Source: Nectonema munidae
Lineage: Eukaryota > Nematomorpha > Nectonematoida > Nectonematidae
DNA length: 64,000 bases
Direction of reading: 5' to 3'
NCBI GenBank assembly: GCA_030549495.1
Contig: JAUIRK010000256.1
Span: 182,298-246,297 of the forward strand
Shown here: positions 23,896 through 34,590 of the stretch, piece after piece
Layout of the letters: each line of letters opens with the position of its first letter
How positions within the stretch are numbered: the first letter of the stretch is position 1
Notes under the pieces: generated by a model
What the model was told of the DNA's origin: nothing
The model's input: the letters and a program-made list of their open reading frames with translations, nothing else
Databases searched by the model: none
Position numbers and translations under genes: made by a program

Positions 23896-25598
23896 TATGA
23901 ATGTGAATGAGCCATATCATTTTTGACTGATAGTGAATTTTCTTCTGCTCAAATTTACATTTGTCCTCCAGAAAATTCATACATAAGCGATGTTGACAGT
24001 GGTGATGAAGATTATGAACTTTCAATCGACAACCTTTCGGGAAAACAATTGAATGCTAGTGCAAGTTTGGTTTTAAATAATATCGATGGTTCGAAGGAGT
24101 TATGCGCGATGAAGATGATACTATGATAGATAAAAGAACTCCAGACTCAAGAAAATGGAAAAAAATTGACATAAAGAGTATATTGTGTAATAACGATTCC
24201 CGCATTCAAGCCTCTCTAGATGATATAAACTCATTTTCCCCAGTAAAATATTTTGAGCTTTTTTGATGATGAAATTATGGAATTTATTCTACAACAGACA
24301 ATCTTGTATGCTAAAAGGGATAAGGGGGTTTAAATTTTAGTATGGATAAATCTGAGTTGAAGTTTTTTAAGTGTTCTTATGATAAGTGGTTACACCCAGT
24401 TTGCAGAACTAGAATGTTTTGGGAGCAAAAAGACGATATACATAACATAGCGATAGCTAAAGCATTTAGTCGTAATCGCTTTGAGAAAATTCTTAGCTAT
24501 ATTCATTTAGCTGATAACCAGTGCCTAGAATGCGGTAATAAGTTGGCAAAAATAAAGCCTTTTTATGACAAAATAAACCTTCGTTTTTTACGTTATATGC
24601 CTGAATCGAAAAATATTAGTATTGATGAATCCATGATTGAATATTACGCAAGCATCCTTCTAAACAATTTATGAAAGGAAAGCCTATTAGATTCGGGTAT
24701 AAGACGTGGACAATGTGCACTTCAGATGGCTACATTATTTCTATTTCACCATATGCGGGTAAATCTGAAGTATATAACAAAGAATTAGGAATAGGAGGTA
24801 GTGTGGTAATGAAATTCGCTAATCTTTTACCACAAAGTAATTACCACCTGATAATGGATAATTACTTCTGCTCCTTGCATTTGTTCGAACTTCTAAGAAA
24901 GAAGGGATTTCACGCCACAGGTGTAATAAGAAGTGATAGGTTGCAGAAATGTCCAATTCTTAATAAAAAATGCTTACTTAAAAAAAAAGAGGTAATTTTG
25001 ATTATCGCTATGACGCAAGTTCTAAAATAATTGTTATAACCTGGAGGGATAATAACGTAGTGAATCTTGCATCCACCTGCCTAGGAGTAAAGCCAATAAA
25101 AAAATTAAAAGATGGTGCTCTTCAACAAAAAAAATTATATACATACAACAACCAAATGGTATAGCAGAATATAACAAATTGATGGGTGGAGTGGACAGAT
25201 CAAATCAAAATGTTACACAATACCAAATGAGCATACGTTTAAAGAAGTGGTGGTGGCCTTTCTTCCGATTTTTATTTCACGCATCGCTACAAAATTCTTG
25301 GTTTTTGTACAAAAAAGTTGTCTGTATAAAGATAAACCTCTGGATCAACTTGGGTTCATACGTGAAATTGTTAACACATATCTTCTGCAAAATTCTGCAA
25401 ACAAAATTCAAATTCCTTTTTTTACAAATAAAGTTAGCAATGACATTAGACTTGATCAAAAAGACCATGACTTTGGCAATCTTCCTACTCAAAAAATATG
25501 TGTGTTTTGTAAAAAGGTACTAAAAAAAGATGCACCAAGTGTAACGTGGCTCTACATATGCATTGCTTCACAGCTTTTCATTCAAAATAAAGTTTTTT
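23896..25598 (+). pseudogene. piggyBac transposase, broken
   Basis: The acidic N-terminus ISDVDSGDEDYELS and LSGKQLNASASLV is followed, after frame changes, by YDKWLHPVCRTRMFWEQKDD and KAFSRNRFEKILSYIHLADN, the conserved piggyBac core. The three catalytic aspartates are recognisable: SIDESM (codon at 24624), IMDNYF (24857) and GVDRSNQ (25194). A C-terminal CVFCKKVLKK begins the cysteine-rich domain. Reading changes occur near 24100, 24280, 24660, 25020 and 25480, with a stop at 24127-24129 among others. A domesticated gene is therefore unlikely. Confidence 0.87.
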
Positions 25599-26049
25599 AA
25601 TAAATTTGTTGAATCTTTTTTCATCTTGTTTCTTGCTACAATAAAAAAATAGACACTCTTCTTTTTTTCAAACTGACAATACTCCATCTTTAGTTTTAAG
25701 GTTCGGAGGTTGGTATTTGCTCTCTTCATTATTTCCAATCTCAGCTTTCAGTTTCACTGAGTCCATTTTTTCAGGTTCATAAACATGTGTATATTTTACT
25801 TTTTTAAGTTTCCCCTTGAGTTTCTTTTCAATTTACTTTTATATATTATATATGGAGCACATCATCAATAAAATGATATGCTCCCTTTAACATTAATATA
25901 ACTTTTTGGTTATGATTTATTTTTTTGCTCTAAAAAATTATATATACGTTCTAGAATGTTATGAATAGTGTAATTGAGTTCTGTTTACATAAAACTATCA
26001 TAAATTAGCTCAAAACTCATATGCTAGAGGTTGGTCATTAATGGGTTAA

Positions 26050-26499
26050 GTAATCTCATTTGGAAGTTTTGCTTTATTTTTTATTGCGAGGGGGTCCAGG
26101 GTGGGTAGGAAAAAAGATTAAAAGTGAGAAATAAGATTTTGAAAAAAAGAAAAGGACTTTGTTTTATTACTTTTTCATTAACACAAAATGACGATCAAAG
26201 TAACTTTACGATCGCGAACCTTGCGTTTAGCAAAATCATACAATATATCATCACAATGAAAAATTAGAAGCGCGGGGCTCACTTCGGCCGCATAGGTTAC
26301 AGTGGCCTGGCCCTGGGTAGGAGTAAGAATAATTTTAAAATTTGCACTGCTCCACACACAGCTCTGCTTTTAATTAACAAATAGTGGAAATAAAATTATC
26401 AAAACATTTCATTACTCAGAAAGCTTCTTTACAAAGTGAAGTAGAAAAAAAGAAATTCTTATGTAAATAATAATACATAATCTGTAATCATCATCATAC
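26050..26499. other. Spacer with a GC-rich patch
   Basis: AT-rich DNA with a GC-rich patch at about 26270-26320 (GCGGGGCTCACTTCGGCC) that resembles a transposon end but has no visible partner. No gene supported. Confidence 0.4.
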
Positions 26500-26731
26500 C
26501 TGTGAGAAGAAGGAAAAAAAGGAGGTGTGTGAAGTGTGGGAGCAGAGTAAACATCGTGCCTCGCAAAATGACGAGTTACTTTGTAACGGAGATTGTTGTA
26601 TATTAGTGAGACCACGCGCACCACCACCACGTATGCAAATTTGTGAAATCTCCTGCTTGGGGTGAACGAGAAGAATGACGTGCACGCTTACGCCAGCCAA
26701 CAAACATATCATCATCTTCGCCTTCTGGCAT
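26500..26731 (-). CDS. Possible first exon, two competing frames
   Basis: The stretch is clearly richer in GC than its surroundings and ends at a good donor, CACAG|GTATGA at 26500. From the ATG at 26731 one frame reads MPEGEDDDMFVGWRKRARHS but stops before the donor. From the ATG at 26715 a second frame is open to the donor for 72 codons, beginning MMICLLAGVSVHVILLVHPK, which looks like a signal or membrane segment. A TATAAA is found on the minus strand at about 26853-26858. Which frame is used, if any, is not settled, and no downstream exon was found. Confidence 0.27.
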
Positions 26732-27223
26732 GATGTATATTATTCATCAATGGAATAGTATTTATAATACATACATACACGCCTTTCTCACACAACCTTG
26801 TCGCAGTTCTTCGGAAATCTCCGACTCATAAAGTAATTCAATCATCGACGTCCTTTATACTCTGTCCTACTGTACTAGTAGTAGTCTCATCCACGGATCT
26901 ATCTTATCAATGCGTAATTCTTGCATTCGTTAAAATAAAGTCGATAAGGATTTAATACTTCAATAAATCATTTGAATCATTTTTGTTATCGCTGCGACGT
27001 TTTTTAAGAATTGCGTTAAAAATAATGAGAATAGATGAATTATGTAAACATAAGATAAACTAAAGGTTGTGAGATATTTCATTTTATCAGACCGTGACAA
27101 AAGTTGTATTTAAAAAAGTCAAGAAACTGATATATGAAGAATACTTGAAAGTAAAAGATACGTTTTTATATCTAAAAAAAAAAATAAACAATCACATTTG
27201 AAGCTAAATTTTTCTAAACTTAC

Positions 27224-27403
27224 AATATTAATGAATGAAGAACCGGGATTCGTATAAATCCTCCTGGATTCCATCGTTAAGCTAGGCCCAAACAGAGACA
27301 TATAGAAACCGTAGGATAGACCAGAGGTCGATATCCGTGGCTTCACCTTTCTTGAAGTAGCTTCCCAAAAAACGAAAATGAATAGCGAATATTTCATTAT
27401 CAT
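27224..27403 (-). CDS. Possible first exon of a secreted protein
   Basis: An ATG at 27403 opens 60 codons ending exactly at a consensus donor ATT|GTAAGT at 27224. The product starts MIMKYSLFIFVFWEATSRKV, a likely signal peptide, and continues RISTSGLSYGFYMSLFGPS and ESRRIYTNPGSSFINI. Codon content is mixed and GC-richer than the flanks. No relative is recognised. Whether it joins the candidate exon at 26500-26731 (also minus, same phase possible) is unclear. Confidence 0.36.
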
Positions 27404-27976
27404 TCATATATTTTAATTTTTAGTTCATTTTGTTGACAGTAGTATAAATTGCCACACTTCATTCAGTTTAATTGGGAGTGAAGATATTAATTGGGTGCTC
27501 CATTCATTATCTTATTACTTTGGCATGAAATCATATATTCAACATATACAGTAAAATATCGTTATCTCGAAGTTGGAGGGACCATCGTTAAGCTTCGAGA
27601 TATCCAAGGTTTCAAGATATCCGAAGTCAAAAGGTTATTTTCTACTTACGAGCTAATTTTAATAGATAGTATATTGATACTCGTTTTACGTTTGTATACA
27701 AACATAAAAACCTGTTATAATGGAATTACACACTGATGGAAACTTTTATAAATGTTGTCTTAATTGAATGAGATGAAGAATCCGTTGAATGAAGTTCTAA
27801 TCCTGTCTTTTCTGAAAATTTATAACTTGATGTCAGTGCAGCATATACGCTTCAAAGATTAAAAAACCACCTTACCTTCCCGTTAACAAATAATGAATCA
27901 AAGAAATGCAATGGAATATAGTATAAAATTTAATTAATGCACTGATAAAAGCAATATACAGACTAATAAAACTCGT

Positions 27977-29575
27977 CTAGGAAGCATGTTTCTGACGTTC
28001 GCAGTTGCCGAAGTAATTTGTAATGACGGTCTGTTGCAGTATTGATGCGCGCACCTCCGCCAATGTAACTCGACGCTGGATCTTTTCGAAACTAGGCATG
28101 ATATCTTCCGTATTTTCAGTCATTTCAATCCAGTTTTGAATAACTTCCATGGCTTCTTTTACTTTGGATAAATTTGGCTTTTTCTTGGGTAATTCTGTTG
28201 TGTCATTATCGTCACTTTCTTCTTCTTCTATTTCTGGGTTTCTTGCTGCGATGATATTTTCTACAATGTCCTTATCGCTAGCAGATTCTGCTATCTCCAA
28301 AGTATTATCAATCGCAGCATACTCTTCAAAAGGCACATGTAGACCAAGAGCATTGAGGGGGATGTCATCATCTTCTTCTTCATTATTTTCGGAGCAATAT
28401 GTTTCCTCATTTAGAGTTTCTCTGACGAAGTTGGCGTGCCGAAAACAGTTTTGAATAGTCTTTTCTGTAACTTTTTCCCAGGCCTGGTAAATCATTCTTA
28501 AGGCGTCAAGAATGGATATTTGCAATTCTACGTTTTCTTCTATGGACTTTAACTGCTTAAAGATGACAAGCTTACGGTAGTGGACTTTAAGATTCTGAAT
28601 GATTCTTCCTTGATCCATTGGCTGGGTCTTGCTTGTTGTGTTTGGAGGCAGAAAAAACAGAGTTATGGCTTTCAGTTCCTTGATTTTTGGGTGGGCTGTG
28701 CAATTGTCTACTATCATGGCAACTTTTCTTTTGAGGCCGTGAAATCGCTTGTCAAGCTTTTTTAGCCATGTTGTGAAAATCTCTGATGTAATCGACGATT
28801 TTTTATTAGCTTCGTAAGAGGTTAGCAGTGTTTTGATATTCTTAAAACATCGTGGATTCTTAGACTTTCCTATTACGAGAAGAGGAAGCTTCTCTGAGCC
28901 TGACATATTAGAGCAAACCATGAGAGTTAAATGCTCTTTACTATTTTTTCCACCATGACAATCTATACTTTTAAACTCTAGAGTTTTGTTTGGTAGTAAT
29001 CGAAAAAACAGTCCAGTTTCATCTGCATTAAAGATATCACTGGGACTGTATTCAGTCAAAATTGTGTGCAGAGTAGAAGGCCAGGCTTTCATTGCATCAC
29101 TAAGCTCATTTACACCTTTAGATTCCCCACATACCCGTTTAAATGTAATATTATGACGATCTTTGAAGCGTTCAAGCCGTCCACTTGTGCATTTAAACTC
29201 ATCGCCTAGCTGAGAAGCGAACTCATGGGCTTTAGCAATAAGAAGTGGCCCGGATACAGGAATGTTTCGGTCTCTGTCTCCCTTAGACCATTGAAGTACT
29301 GCTTGTTCTGTATCTTTGTATGTTGCAGTTCTCATCTTCTTCCTCTGCGGTCCAAAAGTGCTTTGCTCATACGCTTCCTTGATCTTTTCTCCATTCTTGA
29401 TCCATGTTGATAATGTGTTTGGTGGAATGCTGTATTTTTTAGCGATGGCTGCTTTGCTGTCTCTTCCTTTTTCTACGTCAGCAATAGCTTGAAATTTTGT
29501 TGATATTGTATGAGTTTTTAATTTTCTTTTTACACAAGGAGTCAGAAACTGCTCTGTGCTGTTTTGAGACGACAT
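27977..29575 (-). CDS. Tigger/pogo transposase, uninterrupted 532 residues
   Basis: A DDE-type transposase that cuts and pastes its element at TA sites. The ATG at 29575 opens a single uninterrupted frame. In order: a pogo-type helix-turn-helix at about residues 17-65 (KFQAIADVEKGRDSKAAIAK), a CENP-B-type second DNA-binding domain at about 90-150 (QWSKGDRDRNIPVSGPLLIA), then the catalytic core with FNADETGLFF, MIVDNCTAHP and QPMDQG, giving the Asp-Asp-Asp triad of Tigger proteins. The C-terminus is acidic (NNEEEDDD) then Lys-rich. Length fits the family (about 500-600). No frameshift or stop is present, so the copy is young or under selection. Confidence 0.93.
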   Translation of the reverse strand: MSSQNSTEQFLTPCVKRKLKTHTISTKFQAIADVEKGRDSKAAIAKKYSIPPNTLSTWIKNGEKIKEAYEQSTFGPQRKKMRTATYKDTEQAVLQWSKGDRDRNIPVSGPLLIAKAHEFASQLGDEFKCTSGRLERFKDRHNITFKRVCGESKGVNELSDAMKAWPSTLHTILTEYSPSDIFNADETGLFFRLLPNKTLEFKSIDCHGGKNSKEHLTLMVCSNMSGSEKLPLLVIGKSKNPRCFKNIKTLLTSYEANKKSSITSEIFTTWLKKLDKRFHGLKRKVAMIVDNCTAHPKIKELKAITLFFLPPNTTSKTQPMDQGRIIQNLKVHYRKLVIFKQLKSIEENVELQISILDALRMIYQAWEKVTEKTIQNCFRHANFVRETLNEETYCSENNEEEDDDIPLNALGLHVPFEEYAAIDNTLEIAESASDKDIVENIIAARNPEIEEEESDDNDTTELPKKKPNLSKVKEAMEVIQNWIEMTENTEDIMPSFEKIQRRVTLAEVRASILQQTVITNYFGNCERQKHAS

Positions 29576-29847
29576 AATGTCAGGTGAAAGACTTAAATTA
29601 AAACTCTTAAAAGGTAATTTAAAACAAAATTATGATCATTATTTAAGCTTATTATTTTTTAAGTGTTACCATATTTAATCGCAAATAAAATTTGTTTAAA
29701 AAACCATATAGTGATAAATTAAGTCAATTGTAAAATACAAAAAATGATGGCTTTTTTGTTAAAAAAAAGTTAGTTTTATATAAAAAGCATAAAAAAATTT
29801 TGTTAGCTAAGATTCGAAAAGAAAAAATACGAAAAGGCTCTACTTAA

Positions 29848-30064
29848 TAGTGATGTATCGGATATCTGCATATAAAAGACATGCACTTTTATATATTGTT
29901 GAATTAAAAAAATAGGACAAGAAATGAAATTAAATAGTTTAAAAGTTTGAAGACGTGTTATATTTGAAAGTTTATCATCCGCATCCGCACCCTCTCGGAT
30001 GTCAAATCTAATATCCACGTCCACATCTGTGGATTAGAAAAAATTCACATCCGATACATCTCTA
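29848..30064. mobile_element. hAT-type MITE, copy 2, inserted in the Tigger element
   Basis: Ends TAGTGATGTATCGGATATC and, inverted, TAGAGATGTATCGGATGTG. Flanking 8-mers ctacttaa (29840-29847) and caacttaa (30065-30072) match at 7 of 8. Shorter than the copies at 17687 and 38463 because the middle is missing. It must be younger than the Tigger insertion it interrupts. Confidence 0.8.
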
Positions 30065-30909
30065 CAACTTAATCAAAAAATATTTTTAAACAGGAGAGTT
30101 TTTTGATAAAATTACATGATTAGGTACTTTTATTTTTCGTGTAAAGATTATTAGCGTTCTAATAAAAAGACATTATACTATATTTTTCATTGAAATTAAC
30201 AACGATAATTGTCAAAATATTTATTTAAATGATTATTTAGGAGGAATTAAATAAATTTATGAAGAAAAAAGTGTTAATATAAGAAGATAATAGTAAATTG
30301 ACTTACAGAACAAATGTGTTAAAGATGATAAAGACTCCAAATTAAGATATACAGATAATACGCAAGTAGATGAAAAATGAAAGATTTATAGCAAGAAAGT
30401 AAAGACAATTTTGATTAATGATTTATCGTACGTGTTAAGTACATTTTATATTTCTTTTAGAGATATTTATTCTGATTCACACATGTGGTATGATAGAAGC
30501 AGCGTGTATTACAAATCTCAATACGACTAATTTACTGTATGTCTTGATAGCTTGAATGGTACATACAATGCCTACTTTTTGATTTATTAAAATGCTACAA
30601 TACTGTATCCATCATTTTGCATAGTGAATATAATAAAACATTGAATATTATGTCATCAACATAAAATAACTGAAACAAAAATAAAGCAATTTTATTGAAT
30701 AGAGCGTAAAATATTAGAATATTTCGAGATAACCGAGGGTAATTTAGTTCTCAGTACTTTGAATACACTTCGACATAAGCGGAGTGTTCGAGATTACCGT
30801 ATTCGAGATATCAAGAGTTGTTTTATATACTTTATATAGAGAACACGATCGAGACCGGCGATGTACATCGACATAAGCATGGTATTCGAGATATCGGTAT
30901 TTACCTGTA

Positions 30910-31451
30910 TATATATATATTCTTTAAGACATGTACTTTGAGTTTTTAAATTCTGAGAATCCTTTTTATATCGATTTCCGAGATTTTAAGTTCACAATGG
31001 TTGACATTTTTTCTTTGAATTTCCAATCTGATTCATATTTGGTTGGAGCACAAATGATATTTTCATTGTACTTCCTATCCAAATGCCAAGATTCGTGTAT
31101 CGTGAAAATGATTTTTAGCTTAATTTCCTCTTTTTGATTCTTTATCGCTTAATTTTTTAAAAATATTTCAATTACATTTCCTGTGATTTATATGTTATAA
31201 GCAGTGTTGCCGAATGACAGATTTAATCTTTTAAGTACTTGCTTTTGGAGTCGGAATCGAATTTTGTAAGTAATCGAGCCGGATATTTTACCTCCGATCC
31301 ACTACCTTGCCCATATCTTTACAATGTTTACCTCTAAAATATTTAAAAAAAAACCAAAGTTGCACCGATTAATTTGTCTTCATCGCCAAAAATTCGCGCT
31401 TACCTGTTTGCTAAATGTTTTAGCCTTAAATTCTCAATGAAACATTGATGA
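30910..31451. other. Spacer after the Tigger element
   Basis: AT-rich DNA. At 31226-31300 is a fragment with GGAGTCGGAATCG, one of several dispersed GGAGTCGG-like patches in the window. No gene supported. Confidence 0.45.
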
Positions 31452-31649
31452 AAGAGGACATTTTCAAAACAAGAACTCAACATTCCCCTAAAAATACGAA
31501 ACCGAGAAATTCACGAAATGACACGGAAACTTGAGCAGATCAAAGACACATTTAAGAAGTGGTTCCCGCTGCCCGTTTGGGGGATGCAAGAAGGGGGAGG
31601 CTGTTCACAGACGGATAAATACATGAAAGAATCGTTGTTAGCTCAATAA
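31452..31649 (+). CDS. Possible terminal exon of an unknown gene
   Basis: A frame of 65 codons is open from 31452 to a TAA at 31647-31649; an acceptor-like AAACAAG at 31473 would start the exon at 31474. The product reads ELNIPLKIRNREIHEMTRKL, then EQIKDTFKKWFPLPVWGMQ and ends KYMKESLLAQ, a mixed charged sequence quite unlike the AT-rich surroundings. AATAAA overlaps the stop codon. I do not recognise the family and found no upstream exon. Confidence 0.36.
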   Translation, partial: KRTFSKQELNIPLKIRNREIHEMTRKLEQIKDTFKKWFPLPVWGMQEGGGCSQTDKYMKESLLAQ

Positions 31650-31766
31650 AAACAAGGACCAGATTGTTCAGAAAAAGAGAGAAATGTCCGTGATAGGTAG
31701 TAATAATCTTTATTCAAAACAAGGTGGTAGGCTAACTTTCAACAAGTAACGAGCTTCTGCGCGAAT

Positions 31767-32301
31767 TTAAGCGGCAGACATCTTTGTCGCAACCTTTTTT
31801 GCTGTATGACTTTTCGCTAAAAAGAACTTTTCGCGTAGATTATTGTGGAGACTCAGATCTTTCTACAATACCTCAAGATGGTTCAATCTAGGTAAGTAGT
31901 CTTATGTAACTAATATTCCCACACCTATCAAATAAGAGTAGTGTATTCAGAAAATTATTTATGTGGCCAGTCTTTAAAAAATAAGCATCATAACTATGTG
32001 ATTATTATTAATGAATGAAGTTAGACTTTTAAAAGATCATATTTCGTATCACATTTACTTCTCTTTCGGCTGAGCTGGAAGAGCTAGAGAGCGTGTCCGC
32101 AGGTTGTGGATAGTGGAACGGCCATCACATATGGTGGTTAGCTGGGACATAAGCAAGCTTAGCTTGCTGAATAAGCAGCCCCGAACAAACAGAAACGACA
32201 TAACGAGACGGAGTAGTAGATTGGGTGACTCCTTTCTACAAGTTAAAATGCTCCATGTTCCGGACGATGTCGTGACAAAGCGAGTGGCGGCCTTCAAATA
32301 A
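31767..32301. other. Possible short spliced gene, strand not settled
   Basis: Two readings compete. On the plus strand ATG at 31878 gives MVQSR up to a consensus donor AG|GTAAGT (31891), and an acceptor at 32081 would continue in frame through RARERVRRLWIVERPSHM to a TAA ending at 32301, about 79 residues, with AATAAA at 32463. On the minus strand an exon 31862-31767 after TATTGTAG reads KDLSLHNNLREKFFLAKS and ends MSAA before TAA, with AATAAA at 31714-31709; upstream text ending in SSSSSAERE at a GTAAAT donor near 32060 would join in phase but meets a stop further upstream. The GC-rich content suggests something functional. Neither model is secure. Confidence 0.28.
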
Positions 32302-32859
32302 GCCTAGTTACTGCTGCCTTGCAGTTAGTCAAATTAGACCAAGGCTTGGCCCGTAGCTTACAATTACGGCATGGAAGAGAACTGGAGACTATATTCAAAT
32401 TTTTAGTCATTTCACAAATGAATTTATTTCTCTTTGAAGTTTAGATTTTATTTGGAATCTATAATAAAACAAATTTTTTCAGTATCAAAATTTCCAATGA
32501 GGTACAAATATTAATTTTGATACTCATCATTATACTATAAAATTAATTCATATATATATTATGCAACTAGAGTTTGCATAATTACATCATGTTTTTTAAA
32601 TATTATGTATAATTTTTTCGAATTTTTTCAAACTTTGAATATTCCATTTATATATGCATACAGATATGCAAAAATTGATAGGTTTCTATTTCGGAGGAAT
32701 GAAGTTATAACTTCTCAAACTTTCTTACATTTGCATATATAAAGTAAGCTTCCTCTTCTTCAGAAAATGCCATCCAAGTTTTGCCAAGGTAACGATGTAT
32801 ATATTGAGAAAAATTATATAGAACTTATACACTTATAAGAGGCATCAGCGCTGTATATT
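32302..32859. other. AT-rich spacer
   Basis: Nothing recognised except the AATAAA at 32463-32468 that could serve the candidate gene on its left. Confidence 0.45.
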
Positions 32860-33369
32860 TATCTTTGAGAAGTCGAAATTTAATCATTGACCGTTTGCAT
32901 ACCTTTATAGAGATAGCTGATTGGCTGTATAAAAAAGGACTAACAATAGTCGGTACAATAGACACAAGAAGAAAATGTATTTCGCAAAGTATGAAAAGTT
33001 TAAATAATAGAGATGAATTTTCTTATAAGTTTTGCTGGGATATAGATAGAGAATTTTTATTAATTTATAGTTATGTAGTATTTTCTAAATCAAAAGGAAA
33101 GAAAAATGTATTAATTTTGACTTCCAGACCCCCCCCCCCATATTTTAGGAATTACAGTAGACAATAAAAAAAGTAAACTTGCAATTTTTAAACAGTACGA
33201 TTTTTCCAAGGGTGGAACGGATATAGTCGATCAGAGAATAATAAATTATTCCACAAATAGAAAAATAAAAAAATGGACAGTAGCCGCTTTTTCTTATCTA
33301 TTAGATACGGCAAGAGTATATGCAGGTACTATTTTTGCTTTTAAAAAAAGAAAAACCCAAGAAATGTAA
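32860..33369 (+). pseudogene. piggyBac transposase, C-terminal half of core, broken
   Basis: The frame from about 32866 reads HTFIEIADWLYKKGLTIVGT and DEFSYKFCWDIDREF, then SYVVFSKSKGKKNVLILTS, the part of the piggyBac core after the second catalytic aspartate. Near a C run at 33128-33138 the frame changes, and the next frame gives IFKQYDFSKGGTDIVDQRI and KKWTVAAFSYLLDTARVYAG, containing the third aspartate block (GGTDIVD). A TAA ends it at 33369. Upstream and downstream parts and TTAA ends were not found, so this is a fragment. It differs strongly from the copy at 23896. Confidence 0.82.
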
Positions 33370-34139
33370 ATTTCTTTAAAATGTTTTTGAATGGAAATGT
33401 TTATTTGAATCTTGATTTACAAATTTTCGAATAAAGTCTTTCTCTTTTTTTAAACTATTTTTATTATCCTTGACAGTTTTTAATAAAGGAGATCGCATTT
33501 TTTTAAATACTGCCAGCAATTATTAAATAAAATAGCAAATTTTATGCAGAAAACTCATGTTGAGGTGAAAATATTTTTCATTTTAGAGAAACGATACGAC
33601 AACCAAATGATTAGATATAAAAAAACGATCAAATTTTTATTATACATAAATTATGTTTCAACTTTATCATCTTCGTTCATTTGTATATTGTTTGATTATA
33701 CGTATAAAACTCTCTCAAAAGGGTCAAACACGAAACTTATTTAAATTGACCGATTCAGCTTGTTTCGAGATATTGTAGAGTGAATGAACGTATAAACGAA
33801 CTGTCTTTCTCCTTCAAACAAAATGATGCGCATCAAAATATGCCTCTACAGAGTCCTTTTTTTGTATTTAATTAAAAAAATCACCTCATTGAATTCGGTA
33901 TAAAATCCCGTTTTTAGTTCTATATCATTTTCAGTTATATTTTATTTTTTTGCAATTTTGTTTTGCCTACTTATAATTCTATTTGTTCTGTGATAAAATA
34001 AATTACATATATAGCTACGTATAACTATTTAATCATGAAGTTTCAGTTGAAGTGTCATATGTCAATCATTTTTTGACAGGTATGATGAATTTTTATAAAA
34101 AATAAACATCACAGTTAGATTCAGCCTACTTGAAAATGC
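33370..34139. other. AT-rich spacer
   Basis: Nothing recognised. AATAAA at 33431-33436 follows the piggyBac fragment. Confidence 0.45.
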
Positions 34140-34590
34140 GTACATATGTGTAAAACACCTGATTTGCAAATTTGATTCACGCTTACAAGTATTTTCATAT
34201 TCTAAATCCAAAAACAATTTATAATTGGAATTGGCATTGTTGATTTGTTATAAAAATGTGTGTATTTCATGTAAAATTTGAATGAATGTTCTCGAAGACA
34301 GATTTTAGAAATAAACCGTAAATTTGTTTCACACTTATAAGTATTTTGAAATCCAAATGCAAAAATAATCTATAAATGAAATTGGCATTGTTGATTTGAT
34401 ATGAAAATGTGTATACTTCATGTAAAATTTGAATGAATGTTTTCAGAGACAGATTTTAAAAGTAAACCGCAAGTTTGTTACACACTTATAGGTATTTTCA
34501 ATTCTTAAATTCCAAAAATAAGTCCAAAAATGAAATCAGTATGCCTGATTTGATATAAAAAAACATATTTCATGTAAAATTTGAAGGTAT
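34140..34590. repeat. Tandem repeat, about 150-bp unit, three copies
   Basis: The words GATTTG followed by ATTTCATGTAAAATTTGAA recur at 34242, 34393 and 34547, giving spacings of 151 and 154 bases. The first two units also share GGCATTGTTGATTTG, GAATGAATGTT and CACACTTATAAGTATTTT. The third unit is more divergent. Non-coding. Confidence 0.75.

Larger units (their letters stand above)
27549..30907 (-). mobile_element. Tigger/pogo element with intact transposase
   Basis: The ends are CAGTAAAATATCGTTATCTC at 27549 and, inverted from 30907, CAGGTAAATACCGATATCTC, each next to TA, the target of the Tc1/mariner-pogo superfamily. Subterminal DNA on both sides repeats GATATC and CGAGAT words. The transposase runs on the minus strand at 29575-27977. 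A hAT-type MITE (29848-30064) has inserted upstream of the coding frame. The whole is about 3.36 kb, of which 217 bp is that MITE. Confidence 0.87.

Noticed and set aside
28149-28454. Plus-strand open frames across the Tigger transposase
   Set aside because: Antisense shadows of the transposase frame at 27977-29575.
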